Source: Lactiplantibacillus mudanjiangensis (GTDB taxonomy: Bacteria; Bacillota; Bacilli; Lactobacillales; Lactobacillaceae). Taken from it: a DNA stretch of 64,000 nt. How positions within the stretch are numbered: the stretch's first letter is position 1; every line of letters begins with the position of its first letter. The translations under genes and the position numbers were made by a program. Positions 36,603 through 47,281 of this stretch are shown in pieces. Below the pieces are notes generated by a model. It saw nothing but the letters and a program-made list of their open reading frames with translations, searched no databases and was not told the DNA's origin. The stretch covers positions 682,001 to 746,000 of the forward strand of contig NZ_BJDY01000002.1 in NCBI RefSeq assembly GCF_005405385.1. Direction: 5' to 3'.

Positions 36603-39600
36603 CTACTGTGGTGTAATTTCGATTAACAAGTCATCCGTTTGAATAACATCGCCGCCACTCACATAAATATGTTCAACGAGTCCAGCCGTCGGTGCTTGAA
36701 TCGTGGTTTCCATCTTCATCGCTTCCGTGACAATCAATGGTTGCCCCTTCTTAACCGTGTCACCCTTCTTAACTAACAGCTTCAAAACAGAGCCACTCAT
36801 CGTTGCACCAACTTCATTTTCGTTCGTTGGTTCCGCTTTACGAGTACTAGAAGCCGTTTGATGGACGGCATTATCTTTAATCGTAATTTCTTGATTTTGA
36901 CCGTTAATGCTGAAGTACAACGTCCGAATCCCATCAACATCAGGATCACTCAATTGGTTCAACTTCACAATCATGGTCTTGCCTTTAGCCAATTCAATAT
37001 TGACTGTTTCACCTAACCGCATCCCTTGGAAGAATGTTGGGGTATCTAGCAACGACACGTGACCATATTGTTTGTGTTGAGCTTGATAGTCCAAGAAAAC
37101 TTTTGGATAAAGCAGATAGCTCAAGACTTCTTGATGATTAGGTTCATGCCCAATTAACTTAGCTAATTCGGCCTTAGTCGCTTCAAAGTCAGCCGGCTTA
37201 GCCAAACTCCCTGGCCGGACCGTTAATGGTTTGCGATCCTTCAAAATAATCTTTTGTAACTTCTTCGGGAAACCACCAACGGGTTGTCCAATATTACCGG
37301 CAAAGAAATTAATGACTGATTCAGGGAAATCAAGCTTAGCGCCATGATCTAAGACAGCTTCTGGCGTTAATTTATTTTCCATCATGAATAAAGCCATATC
37401 ACCCACAACTTTAGAACTTGGCGTTACCTTAATGATATCGCCAAATAAATCGTTCACCGTCGCGTACATGTCTTTAACATCTTCCCAACGATCACCTAAA
37501 CCAACCGCTTTTGCTTGTTGTTGCAAGTTCGAATATTGTCCACCCGGCATTTGGGTTTGATAAATATCCGTTTGTGGCCCAGTCATCCCATTTGAAAAGT
37601 CTTGGTAATAAGGACGAACACCTTGCCAATAGCGATTAATCGCTTCAACGTTATTAATATCAACTTGTGGCTGACGTTCATTATGTGCCAAGGCATAATA
37701 CAATGAACTCATCGATGGTTGACTCGTTGTCCCAGACAAGGCACTTGCGGCCACATCCACCACGTCAACTCCAGCTGCAACCGCGCGGGCATACGTAAAG
37801 ATCCCGTTACCAGTCGTATCATGTGTATGCAAATGTACTGGCACATCTAAAGCGTCTTTTAAAGTTGACACGAGCTCATAAGCGCCTTCTGGTTTCAAGA
37901 CCCCAGCCATATCCTTAATCGCAATAATATCGGCACCAGTCGACTGCAAGTCTAAGGCCAATTGTTTATAGTAAGCCAAGTCATATTTTTGTCGACTTGG
38001 GTCCATAATATCGCCAGTATAACAAATGGTCCCTTCAGCAATCTTACCGGTTTCCTTAACGGCTTGGATGCTCTTTTCCATTTGTGGGACCCAGTTTAAG
38101 CTATCAAAGATCCGGAAAACATCAATCCCACTTTGGGCGGCTTCCAAGATAAACTCACGAATCACATTATCGGGATAATTTTGATAACCAACCGCATTAC
38201 TCCCACGGAATAACATTTGGAATAAGGTCCGTGGCATTGCTTCACGTAATTTCTTCAACCGATCCCAAGGGTTTTCGTTTAAGAATCGATAGGCCACGTC
38301 AAAGGTCGCCCCGCCCCACATTTCGTAGGAGAACAATTGTGGTAAAGCCTTTTGTGAGGCCTCGGCTACAGCCAACATATCCTTAGTCCGCATCCGGGTC
38401 GCAAATAAGCTTTGATGCGCATCACGCATAGTGGTATCAGTAAGCAAAACATCTTTGCGCGCCAATAGCCAACTTTGTAAGCCAGCCACACCATCATGAT
38501 CTAAAACATCTTTAGCGGTCACAATCTTTTTATCAATTGTTTTAAACGTATCGTGAAATTCAACATCTGGATAATATTTCTTAGAATGTTGGGCCACGTC
38601 CGCAAAACCATTGACGGTGACATTCCCAATGTACTTCAACATCTTGTCTTCTTGTTGCGTATCATCTGGGAACTTAAAGAGTGCTGGATTTTGATCGATA
38701 AAACGCGTGCTGGCAGCCCCCGCTTGGAACGTTGGGTCATCAATCACGTTCAACATAAATGGGATGTTGGTTTTAACGCCACGAATATCAAATTCCGTCA
38801 ATACCCGCCGCATTTTGTGCACCGCAGCCTTGAAATTCCGGGCTACAACACACGCTTTAACTAATAACGAGTCAAAGTATGGCGTGACAATCGCACCAGA
38901 ATACGTGTTACCGGCATCAAGCCGCACACCATTACCACCTGGAGACCGGTACGTTTCAATTCGACCAGTATCTGGCATAAAGTCATTAGCCGGATCTTCT
39001 GTCGTCACCCGGCATTGAATCGCCGCACCTTTATAAGTGAGCGCGTCTTGATGTGGCAAGTGCAAGTCTTCAAATAAGTCGCCACCTTGAGCGATCTTCA
39101 ACTGGGCATGCACAATATCAATTTCAGTAATCATTTCGGTCACAGTATGTTCCACTTGAACCCGTGGATTGACTTCCATGAAGTAGAATTGATCGCCTTC
39201 GACCAAGAATTCGACCGTAGCGGCATTCACATAATGTACACTCTTCATGAGATCGACCGCTGCATTACAAATTTTTTCCCGTAATTCAATTGGCAACGAG
39301 ACAGCCGGCGCAAATTCAATGACTTTTTGGTTCCGCCGCTGCACTGAACAATCACGTTCAAATAAGTGCATGACGTTGCCGTGGGTGTCCCCTAAAATTT
39401 GAACTTCAATATGCTTTGGATGGGCAATAAATTTTTCTAAGTAAATTTCGTCATCACCAAATGATTGCATGGCTTCCGACCGAGCCCGATCAAAAGCTTC
39501 TTGCAGTTCGGACGCTTCGCGAACAATTCGCATCCCACGACCGCCACCACCCATGGCTGCTTTGATCATAATTGGGAAACCATATTTTTTGGTGAAGTCT

Positions 39601-40034
39601 AGTGCTTCATTAAGGCTCTTAACCGGATGCAAGGTACTAGGAATCGTTTGCACACCAGCATCTTGAGCCACTTTTTTGGCCGTAATCTTATCACCAAACA
39701 TCTCCAGATGTTCTGGCGTTGGCCCAACAAAGGTTAACCCTTCTTCGGCACAACGACGTGCAAACGTTGCATTTTCAGCTAAAAATCCATAACCAGGATG
39801 GATCGCATCAACCTGATTTTCTTTGGCAATACGAATAATATCTTCAATATCTAAGTACGCGGCAATCGGTGCTCGGCCTTCACCAACTAAATAAGCTTCA
39901 TCGGCCTTAAACCGGTGCACAGAAAATTCATCTTCTTTGGCATAAATCGCCACGGTCTGCATGCCAAGTTCATGACAAGCCCGGATCACCCGCGTTGCAA
40001 TTTCACCACGGTTAGCAATTAATACTTTTTTCAC
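36603..40034 (-). CDS. pyc: Pyruvate carboxylase
   Basis: 1143 residues, full length. Biotin carboxylase domain (1-450, KAAMGGGGRGMRI, EVNPRVQVEHTVTE), carboxyltransferase TIM barrel (about 520-800, DTTMRDAHQSL, IKDMAGVLKP), and C-terminal biotin carrier domain with the biotinylated Lys in EAMKMETT (about 1108). It makes oxaloacetate from pyruvate and feeds aspartate synthesis. The GTG start follows GAGGGA. It is 31 bp downstream of ftsW, as in Bacillus. Confidence 0.98.
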   Translation of the reverse strand: MKKVLIANRGEIATRVIRACHELGMQTVAIYAKEDEFSVHRFKADEAYLVGEGRAPIAAYLDIEDIIRIAKENQVDAIHPGYGFLAENATFARRCAEEGLTFVGPTPEHLEMFGDKITAKKVAQDAGVQTIPSTLHPVKSLNEALDFTKKYGFPIMIKAAMGGGGRGMRIVREASELQEAFDRARSEAMQSFGDDEIYLEKFIAHPKHIEVQILGDTHGNVMHLFERDCSVQRRNQKVIEFAPAVSLPIELREKICNAAVDLMKSVHYVNAATVEFLVEGDQFYFMEVNPRVQVEHTVTEMITEIDIVHAQLKIAQGGDLFEDLHLPHQDALTYKGAAIQCRVTTEDPANDFMPDTGRIETYRSPGGNGVRLDAGNTYSGAIVTPYFDSLLVKACVVARNFKAAVHKMRRVLTEFDIRGVKTNIPFMLNVIDDPTFQAGAASTRFIDQNPALFKFPDDTQQEDKMLKYIGNVTVNGFADVAQHSKKYYPDVEFHDTFKTIDKKIVTAKDVLDHDGVAGLQSWLLARKDVLLTDTTMRDAHQSLFATRMRTKDMLAVAEASQKALPQLFSYEMWGGATFDVAYRFLNENPWDRLKKLREAMPRTLFQMLFRGSNAVGYQNYPDNVIREFILEAAQSGIDVFRIFDSLNWVPQMEKSIQAVKETGKIAEGTICYTGDIMDPSRQKYDLAYYKQLALDLQSTGADIIAIKDMAGVLKPEGAYELVSTLKDALDVPVHLHTHDTTGNGIFTYARAVAAGVDVVDVAASALSGTTSQPSMSSLYYALAHNERQPQVDINNVEAINRYWQGVRPYYQDFSNGMTGPQTDIYQTQMPGGQYSNLQQQAKAVGLGDRWEDVKDMYATVNDLFGDIIKVTPSSKVVGDMALFMMENKLTPEAVLDHGAKLDFPESVINFFAGNIGQPVGGFPKKLQKIILKDRKPLTVRPGSLAKPADFEATKAELAKLIGHEPNHQEVLSYLLYPKVFLDYQAQHKQYGHVSLLDTPTFFQGMRLGETVNIELAKGKTMIVKLNQLSDPDVDGIRTLYFSINGQNQEITIKDNAVHQTASSTRKAEPTNENEVGATMSGSVLKLLVKKGDTVKKGQPLIVTEAMKMETTIQAPTAGLVEHIYVSGGDVIQTDDLLIEITPQ

Positions 40035-40065
40035 CAGAATTCCCTCATTTCCTCATTAGACTCGC

Positions 40066-41244
40066 TTAACTTTCTTGCCGTACAGCGGTTAAACGTTGCC
40101 GTTTTTCACGAGCAGCAACATTCAACACTAACCCTAGAGATAGCGTTAAAACCATCATACTGGAGCCCCCATAACTGATAAATGGGAAAGTAACCCCGGT
40201 AATTGGAATCAACCCAACAACCCCACCAATATTAATAAATGCCTGAATAGTCAAATAAGCGGCTACTCCGTAACAAACCAATGTATTAAACGTGCTTTGT
40301 GACCGAACGCCAATATAGATCACCCGAATCACAATCACGGCTAGCAACACCATAATCAGTAAAACGCCAATTAAACCGAGTTCTTCGGCCGTAATCGACA
40401 TAATAAAATCGGTATTTGGTTCTGGTAAATAGCCCCGTTTCTGGATACTATTACCAATACCAACGCCCATCAAACCGCCATTAGAGATCGCATAGTAGGA
40501 ATTTACCAACTGGGTCCCATCCCCTGAAGCCGTTGTAAATGGATTCAAAAATCCCACAAAACGACGTAACTGATAATAATGCGATAGGATATTTTTTGGC
40601 AAATGACTAATCAAGGGAACTAACACCCATTCAAAGCCAACGACTGCGGCTGCAAATGACCCAACACCAACAAGATAAGACATCCCGCTGGCAAATAGAA
40701 CCACTGCCGCAATGACCAAGTTAATCGTCGCGCCACCGATATCCGGTTGGATCACGATTAAGAGAATCATAACACCCACTAAAACCAATTGTGAGTTTAA
40801 ATCTCTCAACTTAACAACCCCTAACTGTTGCTCGCGTCGTTCAACGATCGCAGCTAAGTAAACAATCAAGAAAACCTTACAGAACTCCGCCGGTTGAATC
40901 GATACCGGTCCCAACACAATCCAACCAGCTGCCCCATTAATGGACTGTCCAAAGAGCCTTAGCAAGGTGAGCACACCGAGCATTAGCACGCCGAGCATGC
41001 TCCAAAAACCAAGCTGCTTAAAGAACTGTAAGTTGATGGCTAGTACAAATAATGTGATCATCAAACCGACCACGACCCAGACAAGCTGCCGAATTAGGTA
41101 ACCAGTTGGAGATGACCCATTACTAGTTGCCACATAGGAACTCGCCGAATATACCATGACGATTCCAATTCCACTTAAAACTAAATACGGTATAAAAATA
41201 CCATAATCTAGGTAACGGGCTTGCCGATAAATGGCCTTAAACAT
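40066..41244 (-). CDS. ftsW: Peptidoglycan polymerase FtsW
   Basis: About 392 residues with around ten membrane helices, SEDS family: VMVYSASS near the start, the conserved loop Asp within PNTDFIMSITAEELG and the terminal PFISYGGSSMM. It polymerises septal glycan with a class B penicillin-binding protein. The frame is open to 41277, but GGAGGG lies 10 nt before the ATG at 41244 and the family sequence begins there. Linked to pyc, so the genomic order suggests the division FtsW rather than RodA. Confidence 0.9.
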   Translation of the reverse strand: MFKAIYRQARYLDYGIFIPYLVLSGIGIVMVYSASSYVATSNGSSPTGYLIRQLVWVVVGLMITLFVLAINLQFFKQLGFWSMLGVLMLGVLTLLRLFGQSINGAAGWIVLGPVSIQPAEFCKVFLIVYLAAIVERREQQLGVVKLRDLNSQLVLVGVMILLIVIQPDIGGATINLVIAAVVLFASGMSYLVGVGSFAAAVVGFEWVLVPLISHLPKNILSHYYQLRRFVGFLNPFTTASGDGTQLVNSYYAISNGGLMGVGIGNSIQKRGYLPEPNTDFIMSITAEELGLIGVLLIMVLLAVIVIRVIYIGVRSQSTFNTLVCYGVAAYLTIQAFINIGGVVGLIPITGVTFPFISYGGSSMMVLTLSLGLVLNVAAREKRQRLTAVRQES

Positions 41245-41291
41245 GACCTGTAAATCCCTCCATCCAGCATTAACCATTGCACATGTGGTGC

Positions 41292-41307
41292 ACCATTAAT
41301 TAATGGT
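41292..41307. promoter_or_regulatory. 16-bp perfect palindrome in the ftsW leader
   Basis: ACCATTAATTAATGGT, symmetric over 8+8 bases, between the predicted promoter (41331) and the ftsW start. GGTGCACC (41287-41294), another palindrome, overlaps its edge. Possible operator of the ftsW-pyc unit. Confidence 0.45.
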
Positions 41308-41330
41308 CTTAATAAAACTTGCTTGCAATA

Positions 41331-41339
41331 ATTATAGCA
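41331..41339 (-). promoter_or_regulatory. Extended -10 promoter of ftsW-pyc
   Basis: Minus strand TGCTATAAT, an extended -10, with no good -35. About 85 nt before the ftsW start. Confidence 0.5.
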
Positions 41340-41584
41340 TAGTCCAATTTGTTCTATCATGTGAAATTATTAATTTGCGATTAGTTTTTAATCATATTAA
41401 ATTTCAGTTTCATCACTATCAGCACTTATATCATCGAGTTTTCTGGCTATCACTAAGGTAGTTTCATTTCCGTCGTTTGATCTCGCTCTCATTTACAATG
41501 ATATATTAGTGATGATTTTCTTGATTGCTACTAAGTCAATTGGCACTTCGTGAATTAACATTCAATTTCGGTCTCAATTAACGC
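41340..41584. other. AT-rich intergenic region, nothing further seen
   Basis: About 245 bp between the ftsW promoter and the typA terminator. No open frame with a ribosome binding site, and no strong inverted repeat. Confidence 0.5.
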
Positions 41585-41617
41585 AAAAAAAGTTCGACCA
41601 ATTGAATGGCCGAGCTT
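41585..41617 (-). terminator. Terminator of typA
   Basis: Imperfect hairpin (TCG-CCA / TGG-CGA core) followed by a T run of seven on the minus strand. Confidence 0.7.
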
Positions 41618-41643
41618 TTCTTGAGTAACTTTTTTATTAACGC

Positions 41644-43479
41644 TTAGTTACGCTTACGTTTCTTTGCTTCTTTTTCACGGAGACCTGTGTTCAAGATTTG
41701 CTTCCGTAAACGAACATGTTCTGGCGTGATTTCACAGTATTCATCTTCGTTGATGAATTCCAATGATTCTTCTAGTGACATCTTCCGAGGGCTCTTAACC
41801 TTGGCAATATCTTCAGAACCAGCAGCCCGAACGTTAGTTTGATTACGTCCACGCGTAATGTTTACTGAGATATCATTTTCACGGCTATTTTCACCAATGA
41901 TCATCCCTTCGTAAACTTCAGTACCGGCATCAGTAAAGATAGTCCCACGATCTTGCACGGCCATGATAGCATACGTTGTAACCTTACCAGCATTGATTGA
42001 AACCAAAGTCCCCTTGTGACGACCTGGGTTCCAGTTCTTGATAACTGGCATGTACTTAGAGAAGGTATGGTTCATGATTCCGTAACCACGTGTTAAGGAT
42101 AAGAATTCAGTTGAGTAACCGATTAAACCACGTGAAGGCGCAATGAAAGTTAACCGAGTTTGGTTATTCCCAGTACTTTCCATGTTGGTCATTTCACCTT
42201 TACGTTGTGACAACGTATCGATAATTGAACCAGTATATTCTTCAGGTGTATCGATTTGAACTGATTCGAATGGTTCGCAGCGTTCGCCATCAACATCACG
42301 ATAGATAACTTCTGGACGAGATGCTTGTAATTCATAACCTTCACGCCGTAACGTTTCGATTAAGATTGACAAATGCAATTCCCCACGACCAGAAACAACC
42401 CATGATCCAGGTAAATCAGTATCATCAACACGTAATGACACATCAGTTTCCAATTCAGACTTCAAACGAAGTTCCAATTGACGGGCCGTCACAAACTTCC
42501 CATCTTGACCAGCAAATGGTGATGTGTTGGTCCCAAAGGTCATTTGTAAGGTTGGTTTGTCAATCCGTAAGATTGGTAAGGCTTCTGGTGTCGTTGAATC
42601 AGCAACTGTTTCACCAACGTTGATGTCTTCCATCCCAGAAACGGCAACCAAGTCACCGGCTTTGGCTTCATTGATTTCCAAACGTTGTAAACCGAAGAAC
42701 CCAAATAACTTGGTAACCCGGTAGTTTTTCTTAGTCCCATCAAGCTTCATGACAGAAACACTGTCACCAACTTTGATCGTCCCACGGAAGACCCGACCAA
42801 TACCAACACGACCAACATAATCGTTGTAATCGAGCATGGCAACTTGGAATTGTAATGGTTCGTCAGAGTTGTCAATTGGTGATGGGATCGTCTTTAAGAT
42901 CGTGTCAAAAACAGGCACCATTGTGTGTTCTTGTTTTGCAGGATCTGAATCATAACTAGATGTCCCGTTTAACGCAGAAGCGTAAACAACTGGGAAGTCC
43001 AATTGAGATTCGTCCGCACCCAATTCGATGAACAAGTCTAAGACTTCGTCCACAACTTCTTCAGGACGTGAGCCTGGGCGGTCAATCTTGTTAATAACCA
43101 CGATTGGGGTTAAATGTTGTTCCAAAGCTTTCTTCAAAACGAACCGCGTTTGTGGCATCGTTCCTTCCAAAGCATCAACAACTAACAAGACACCATCAAC
43201 CATGCGCATGATTCGTTCAACTTCACCACCGAAGTCAGCATGTCCTGGTGTATCCAAGATGTTGATTTGTTTGTCGCCGTAACGAACGGCCGTGTTCTTA
43301 GAAAGGATCGTGATACCGCGTTCCTTTTCAATTGCATTAGTGTCCATGGCCCGATCATCAAGCTGGACGTGTTCATCAAGGGTATCCGATTGCTTAAGCA
43401 TTTCGTTAACTAACGTTGTTTTACCGTGGTCAACATGGGCAATAATGGCAATGTTGCGGATATCATCTCTAAATTTCAA
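41644..43479 (-). CDS. typA: Ribosome-associated GTPase TypA/BipA
   Basis: 611 residues. G domain with [12 protein letters not shown] (about 10-21), [13 protein letters not shown] and NKIDRPG; then EF-G-like domains III and V and a specific C-terminal domain ending in a basic KEAKKRKRN. It is needed for stress and cold growth and late 50S assembly. The frame reaches an ATG at 43497, but AAAGGA overlaps that codon and lies 10 nt before a TTG at 43479, after which the conserved KFRDDIRN begins; TTG is preferred. Confidence 0.94.
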   Translation of the reverse strand: MKFRDDIRNIAIIAHVDHGKTTLVNEMLKQSDTLDEHVQLDDRAMDTNAIEKERGITILSKNTAVRYGDKQINILDTPGHADFGGEVERIMRMVDGVLLVVDALEGTMPQTRFVLKKALEQHLTPIVVINKIDRPGSRPEEVVDEVLDLFIELGADESQLDFPVVYASALNGTSSYDSDPAKQEHTMVPVFDTILKTIPSPIDNSDEPLQFQVAMLDYNDYVGRVGIGRVFRGTIKVGDSVSVMKLDGTKKNYRVTKLFGFFGLQRLEINEAKAGDLVAVSGMEDINVGETVADSTTPEALPILRIDKPTLQMTFGTNTSPFAGQDGKFVTARQLELRLKSELETDVSLRVDDTDLPGSWVVSGRGELHLSILIETLRREGYELQASRPEVIYRDVDGERCEPFESVQIDTPEEYTGSIIDTLSQRKGEMTNMESTGNNQTRLTFIAPSRGLIGYSTEFLSLTRGYGIMNHTFSKYMPVIKNWNPGRHKGTLVSINAGKVTTYAIMAVQDRGTIFTDAGTEVYEGMIIGENSRENDISVNITRGRNQTNVRAAGSEDIAKVKSPRKMSLEESLEFINEDEYCEITPEHVRLRKQILNTGLREKEAKKRKRN

Positions 43480-43633
43480 AATTGATCTTCCTTTCATTCT
43501 TCCAAAATTCTAACCGTCACTTTTTTACGGCAGAAATCTTACATATATTAATACAAACCGGCGCTACTATCAAGTTATTGAGCGCAACAATTAACTCGTA
43601 ACGCGGTTTTCATTGGTTTTCATGCGTTGGCAT

Positions 43634-43661
43634 AAAAAAACTGTGACGGATGGGTCACAGT
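43634..43661 (-). terminator. Terminator downstream of the inositol phosphatase-like gene
   Basis: ACTGTGAC / GTCACAGT hairpin followed by seven T residues on the minus strand. Confidence 0.88.
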
Positions 43662-43669
43662 CACACCGT

Positions 43670-44455
43670 TTACTTGACAATTGTCAATATAGCACGTTGC
43701 GCACTCTTAGTCGCTACTAGTACAGCACCAGATGATAACATATTTACGGGCGTGCCGTCAACTTGTGACACGACTAGCCCTAGACTCTCAGCCAAGACGC
43801 GACCAGCCGCAAAATCCCATGGCCGTAAGTATGATAAGTAACCAACCAGTTCTCCGGCCAGCACTTGACTAATTTGAACCCCGGCACTACCTAAAATCCG
43901 TGGTCCCAAACTTTCTTGCGCGATGGTTTGCATGTGATAGCGATCTTGGATCAACAACGGTCCACTCGCCCCAAACAAACCACCACTTAATGGGGTATCC
44001 GCCGGTTTTGGTAATAGTTGGTCATTTAACATTACCCCAAGCGTTGGGCCACCAGCATAAAGCTTATCGGCCATCACATCGTAAATATAACCCAAAGTTG
44101 GGATACCATCATTATAAAACCCAATCATCATGGCAAAATGATTCCGTTGATGAACAAAATTCATCGTGCCATCAATTGGATCAACAATCCAAACGTGGCC
44201 AGCCATCGAGGTCACCTGATCGCCCAGACCCTCTTCAGCTAAAATCTGTGCTTGCGGATCAAGTTGACGAATCTGTTGAACTAAGAAATTTTCATTACTA
44301 CGATCAACATTGGTCACCAGGTCTTTACGACTCGTTTTTTCAGCGACTGTTAACGTTTGACCCATCGCCGACAAAACATGCGTCCGCGCGGTCTTCAAAA
44401 TAGCAATCACGGCTTGATTTAATTGTTGTAATGCTTGTTTTTCCATCTTGGTCAC
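43670..44455 (-). CDS. Inositol monophosphatase family protein (SuhB/YktC-like)
   Basis: 261 residues. Metal-binding motifs ILAEEGLG, VDPIDGTMNFVHQ (about 92-104) and WDFAAGRVLAESLG near 212 are complete. The family dephosphorylates inositol phosphates and related sugar phosphates or 3'-phosphoadenylates. Its stop-start junction with the UPF0223 gene is direct (1 bp), so they are one unit; the same neighbours occur in Bacillus (yktA-yktC region). Confidence 0.9.
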   Translation of the reverse strand: MTKMEKQALQQLNQAVIAILKTARTHVLSAMGQTLTVAEKTSRKDLVTNVDRSNENFLVQQIRQLDPQAQILAEEGLGDQVTSMAGHVWIVDPIDGTMNFVHQRNHFAMMIGFYNDGIPTLGYIYDVMADKLYAGGPTLGVMLNDQLLPKPADTPLSGGLFGASGPLLIQDRYHMQTIAQESLGPRILGSAGVQISQVLAGELVGYLSYLRPWDFAAGRVLAESLGLVVSQVDGTPVNMLSSGAVLVATKSAQRAILTIVK

Positions 44456-44743
44456 CTAACCCCGATAGCGCACCCGCGCTTTAGTCGTTGTTTGCGCTGC
44501 TTTCATCGTTAAATAAATACTGTACCCTGAAGCGGCTTCAAATTCCCGTGATAGTTGTTTTTCAACTGACTTAGCTGGCACAATCGTTTTAAATTCACGA
44601 TAAGCAGCCATCAAGTCATCTTTGGCGACCGAACTTTCATTGGCCGTTTCAATTAATTGATAAAACTTGGATACCGTAATAATCTCAGCTGTACTCCAAG
44701 TTTCATCGAGTGGATATTGATAATTTTCATGATTGGTCGTCAT
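44456..44743 (-). CDS. UPF0223 family protein
   Basis: 95 residues, the family length: NYQYPLDETWSTAEIITVSKFY is the typical start and REFKTIVPAKSVEKQLSREFE the core. Helical, soluble, unknown function. The frame is open to 44869 but those residues are shadow translation of the upstream gene; the ATG at 44743 fits the family and has GGGGAG 10 nt upstream. It overlaps the stop of the LDH-like gene by 17 bp. Confidence 0.9.
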   Translation of the reverse strand: MTTNHENYQYPLDETWSTAEIITVSKFYQLIETANESSVAKDDLMAAYREFKTIVPAKSVEKQLSREFEAASGYSIYLTMKAAQTTTKARVRYRG

Positions 44744-45665
44744 CTTGGTCAAACTCCCCTGCGGCCACGCGATCCAAGTCTTGACGCACCTGAGCCGCAA
44801 TGACAGCATATTCTTTTTGTTCTTCATCCGATAATACCACGTCAGTGAGCCGTTTAATCCCATTGGCACTAATCAGCACTGGTGACGCCAAACCGACTGG
44901 TTGTCCATCAGCACCTGGTTGTACATTGGTAACGGTACCAATAAACGGTTGATGTTGATAAAACGCACTGAGAACTTGTACTAATGCTAACACACTCATC
45001 GTTTGATTGGTAACAATTGCCGGATCATCCACTTGTTCTTGATCCGCTGCCATCTCATCAGCGCCAAAACTAGTATCTTGATTAGCCACGTAGGTTAATA
45101 CCGGCGCTGGGCCAATATAAGAGCGACTCCATGAAATTAAATGATCTTTGGTAACGCCAACCACGAAGGCATGGACATCGTTAGCCCCGACGTTCAATTG
45201 TTTTTGTAATAACCGTTCCAATAAACGACTTTGTGGTAATGTCCCCAGTCCTAGGACCCGTTGATGATCAATCCCACTAAACCGAGCGGCTAACACACTT
45301 AAAATCGCATCATTGCTACCAGCTAATAAGAGTTTTCCTTTAAATCCAGCCGCCATTGCGGCATTGACAAACTGGCGGAACAACGGCAAAGTGGCGCGTA
45401 AGTCAGCGTCGGGATCACCATCAGCCGCTAACGGTACGAGATTACCGATAATTAACGTATCGGCTTGCGAATAATCTGGTTTGGCTGTTGCGAGTAATGA
45501 GAATTGGCGACAAGCGATACTAGCGGTCACTAATGATTGGTACCGCGGTGTTTCATCAGCATCGGTCGCGACGATCAAGGTCAATGGCAAATCTTTAGCC
45601 ATGGCAATTAAAATAAGTTGTTGTACGAATTCGAATAATCCACGAATAATAACAGTGTTGTTCAT
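44727..45665 (-). CDS. Lactate/malate dehydrogenase-like protein, probable pseudoenzyme
   Basis: 312 residues from an ATG with GGGAGGA 5 nt upstream; the longer frame to 45833 is rejected. The middle and C-terminal parts follow the LDH plan: RVLGLGTLPQSRLLERLL matches the region carrying the substrate-binding Arg, and DVHAFVVGVTKDHLISWS aligns with VHAYVIGEHGDSEV, where the catalytic His of HGD is replaced. The N-terminal GxGxxG cofactor motif reads RGLFEF. It therefore looks like an LDH fold without catalytic His and without a normal NAD site. Function unknown; between pdhD and a UPF0223 gene. Confidence 0.7.
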   Translation of the reverse strand: MNNTVIIRGLFEFVQQLILIAMAKDLPLTLIVATDADETPRYQSLVTASIACRQFSLLATAKPDYSQADTLIIGNLVPLAADGDPDADLRATLPLFRQFVNAAMAAGFKGKLLLAGSNDAILSVLAARFSGIDHQRVLGLGTLPQSRLLERLLQKQLNVGANDVHAFVVGVTKDHLISWSRSYIGPAPVLTYVANQDTSFGADEMAADQEQVDDPAIVTNQTMSVLALVQVLSAFYQHQPFIGTVTNVQPGADGQPVGLASPVLISANGIKRLTDVVLSDEEQKEYAVIAAQVRQDLDRVAAGEFDQDDDQS

Positions 45666-45803
45666 GAAATTCCTCCCAACCTTCGCTAATAATTGTACCG
45701 AAGCTGTCAAGGAATTCAAGTGAATGTTAAGAAAAAGCTTAAGCTTTTGTAACATAAGCACCGGTTCACAGTCGGTTACACAATTCTTAAGTTTAGGTAA
45801 AAC

Positions 45804-45837
45804 AAAAAAGTTTGAGTCGCATGATCGACCCAAACTT
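45804..45837 (-). terminator. Terminator of the pdh operon
   Basis: AAGTTTG-GTCG / CGAC-CAAACTT hairpin followed by six T residues on the minus strand, 25 nt past the pdhD stop. Confidence 0.88.
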
Positions 45838-45861
45838 TTTCATCATGATTAAACCCACTTG

Positions 45862-47274
45862 TTAAATATGTGTTGGGTAACCCATCGCCACATCAGCAGC
45901 TTCTTGGACGACTTCGCCCAAGGTTGGATGTGGATGGATGGTCAAGGCTAAATCTTCAGCATTTAAGCCACCATTAACAGCAACACTTAATTCTGAGATT
46001 AAGTCACTGGCACCAGGACCGGCAATTTGAGCACCGACAATCGTGCCTTCGTCTTTAGTCGTAACCAAACGGAAGAAGCCATCCATGGTGTTCAAAGAAA
46101 TGGCCCGACCATTCCCAGCGAATGGGAACTTCGCAGCACTAACTTTGAGTCCAGCTTTTTCAGCTTCAGCCTTAGTCATCCCGACCGTCGCTAATTCTGG
46201 ATCGGTAAAGCAAACGGCTGGAACCGAAACGTAATCGTTAGCTGTCTTTTTGCCACTAATGGCACCGGCAGCAACTTTACCTTCTGCAAAGGCCTTGTGA
46301 GCTAAGGCAGGGCCAGCCACGATATCCCCAATTGCGAAAATATCTTCAGCAGCAGTCCGGCCTTGTGCATCGACTTCGACTAACCCACGATCAGTTAATT
46401 TAACATCGGTGTATTCTAAGCCCATGTCATCCGTATTAGGACGACGACCAACCGTCACCATGACGTAGTCCGCATGAACGGATTGTTCTTTCCCATCAAC
46501 TTCGTAAGTTACCGTGACACCTTGGTCATCTTGTTCTGAGTTCTTAGCCATGGCGTTAGTCACGACATCGACACCTTTAGACTTGAAGTTCTTCAGTACA
46601 AGTTGCACCATGTCTTTTTCGAAGTTAGGTAAGATTTGTGGTGTTCCTTCCAAAATCGTGACATGGGCACCCAAGTTGGCGTAAGCACCAGCCAATTCAG
46701 AGCCAATGTAACCGCCACCAATAACAACTAACTCTTTAGGCACTTCTGGCAAGTTCAAGCCACCGGTTGAATCAACCACGCGACCTTCAAACTTAAACCC
46801 AGGAATTTCAACTGGCCGTGAACCAGTTGCCAGAATTAAATGTTGGAATTTGTACGTTTGACCAGTATGATCGCCATTCATGACCCGTAACGTATGGTTA
46901 TCATGCATGTAAGCTTCACCAGAAACGACTTCCACCTTGTGCTTCTTCAACAACATGGCAACCCCGCCAGTTAAGCGATCGACCACTTGATGATCTTTCC
47001 AATCTTGTGTGACTTTGAAGTCTAAGACTGGTTCTTGAATATTTTTAATGCCAAAGATCGTACTATCTTTAGCTTCTTGTAACCGATGACCAGCGCTAAT
47101 TAACGCTTTTGAAGGGATACAACCGACGTTTAAACAAACCCCACCGATATGTTCCTTTTCCACGATCATCACTTTTTGACCGAGTTCAGCGGCCCGGATT
47201 GCGGCCACGTAGCCACCAGGGCCCGCGCCAACGATAATCGTATCGCGTTCTTCAGCAAAATCTCCTACAACCAT
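45862..47274 (-). CDS. pdhD: Dihydrolipoyl dehydrogenase (E3)
   Basis: 470 residues. FAD-binding [17 protein letters not shown] (about 17-33), redox pair [13 protein letters not shown] (about 43-55), NAD-binding [15 protein letters not shown], and the dimer-interface HPHPTLGE with catalytic His. It reoxidises the lipoamide of the E2 subunit. Its ribosome binding site overlaps the pdhC stop (7 bp apart). Last gene of pdhABCD. Confidence 0.97.
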   Translation of the reverse strand: MVVGDFAEERDTIIVGAGPGGYVAAIRAAELGQKVMIVEKEHIGGVCLNVGCIPSKALISAGHRLQEAKDSTIFGIKNIQEPVLDFKVTQDWKDHQVVDRLTGGVAMLLKKHKVEVVSGEAYMHDNHTLRVMNGDHTGQTYKFQHLILATGSRPVEIPGFKFEGRVVDSTGGLNLPEVPKELVVIGGGYIGSELAGAYANLGAHVTILEGTPQILPNFEKDMVQLVLKNFKSKGVDVVTNAMAKNSEQDDQGVTVTYEVDGKEQSVHADYVMVTVGRRPNTDDMGLEYTDVKLTDRGLVEVDAQGRTAAEDIFAIGDIVAGPALAHKAFAEGKVAAGAISGKKTANDYVSVPAVCFTDPELATVGMTKAEAEKAGLKVSAAKFPFAGNGRAISLNTMDGFFRLVTTKDEGTIVGAQIAGPGASDLISELSVAVNGGLNAEDLALTIHPHPTLGEVVQEAADVAMGYPTHI

Positions 47275-47281
47275 TCTGACC

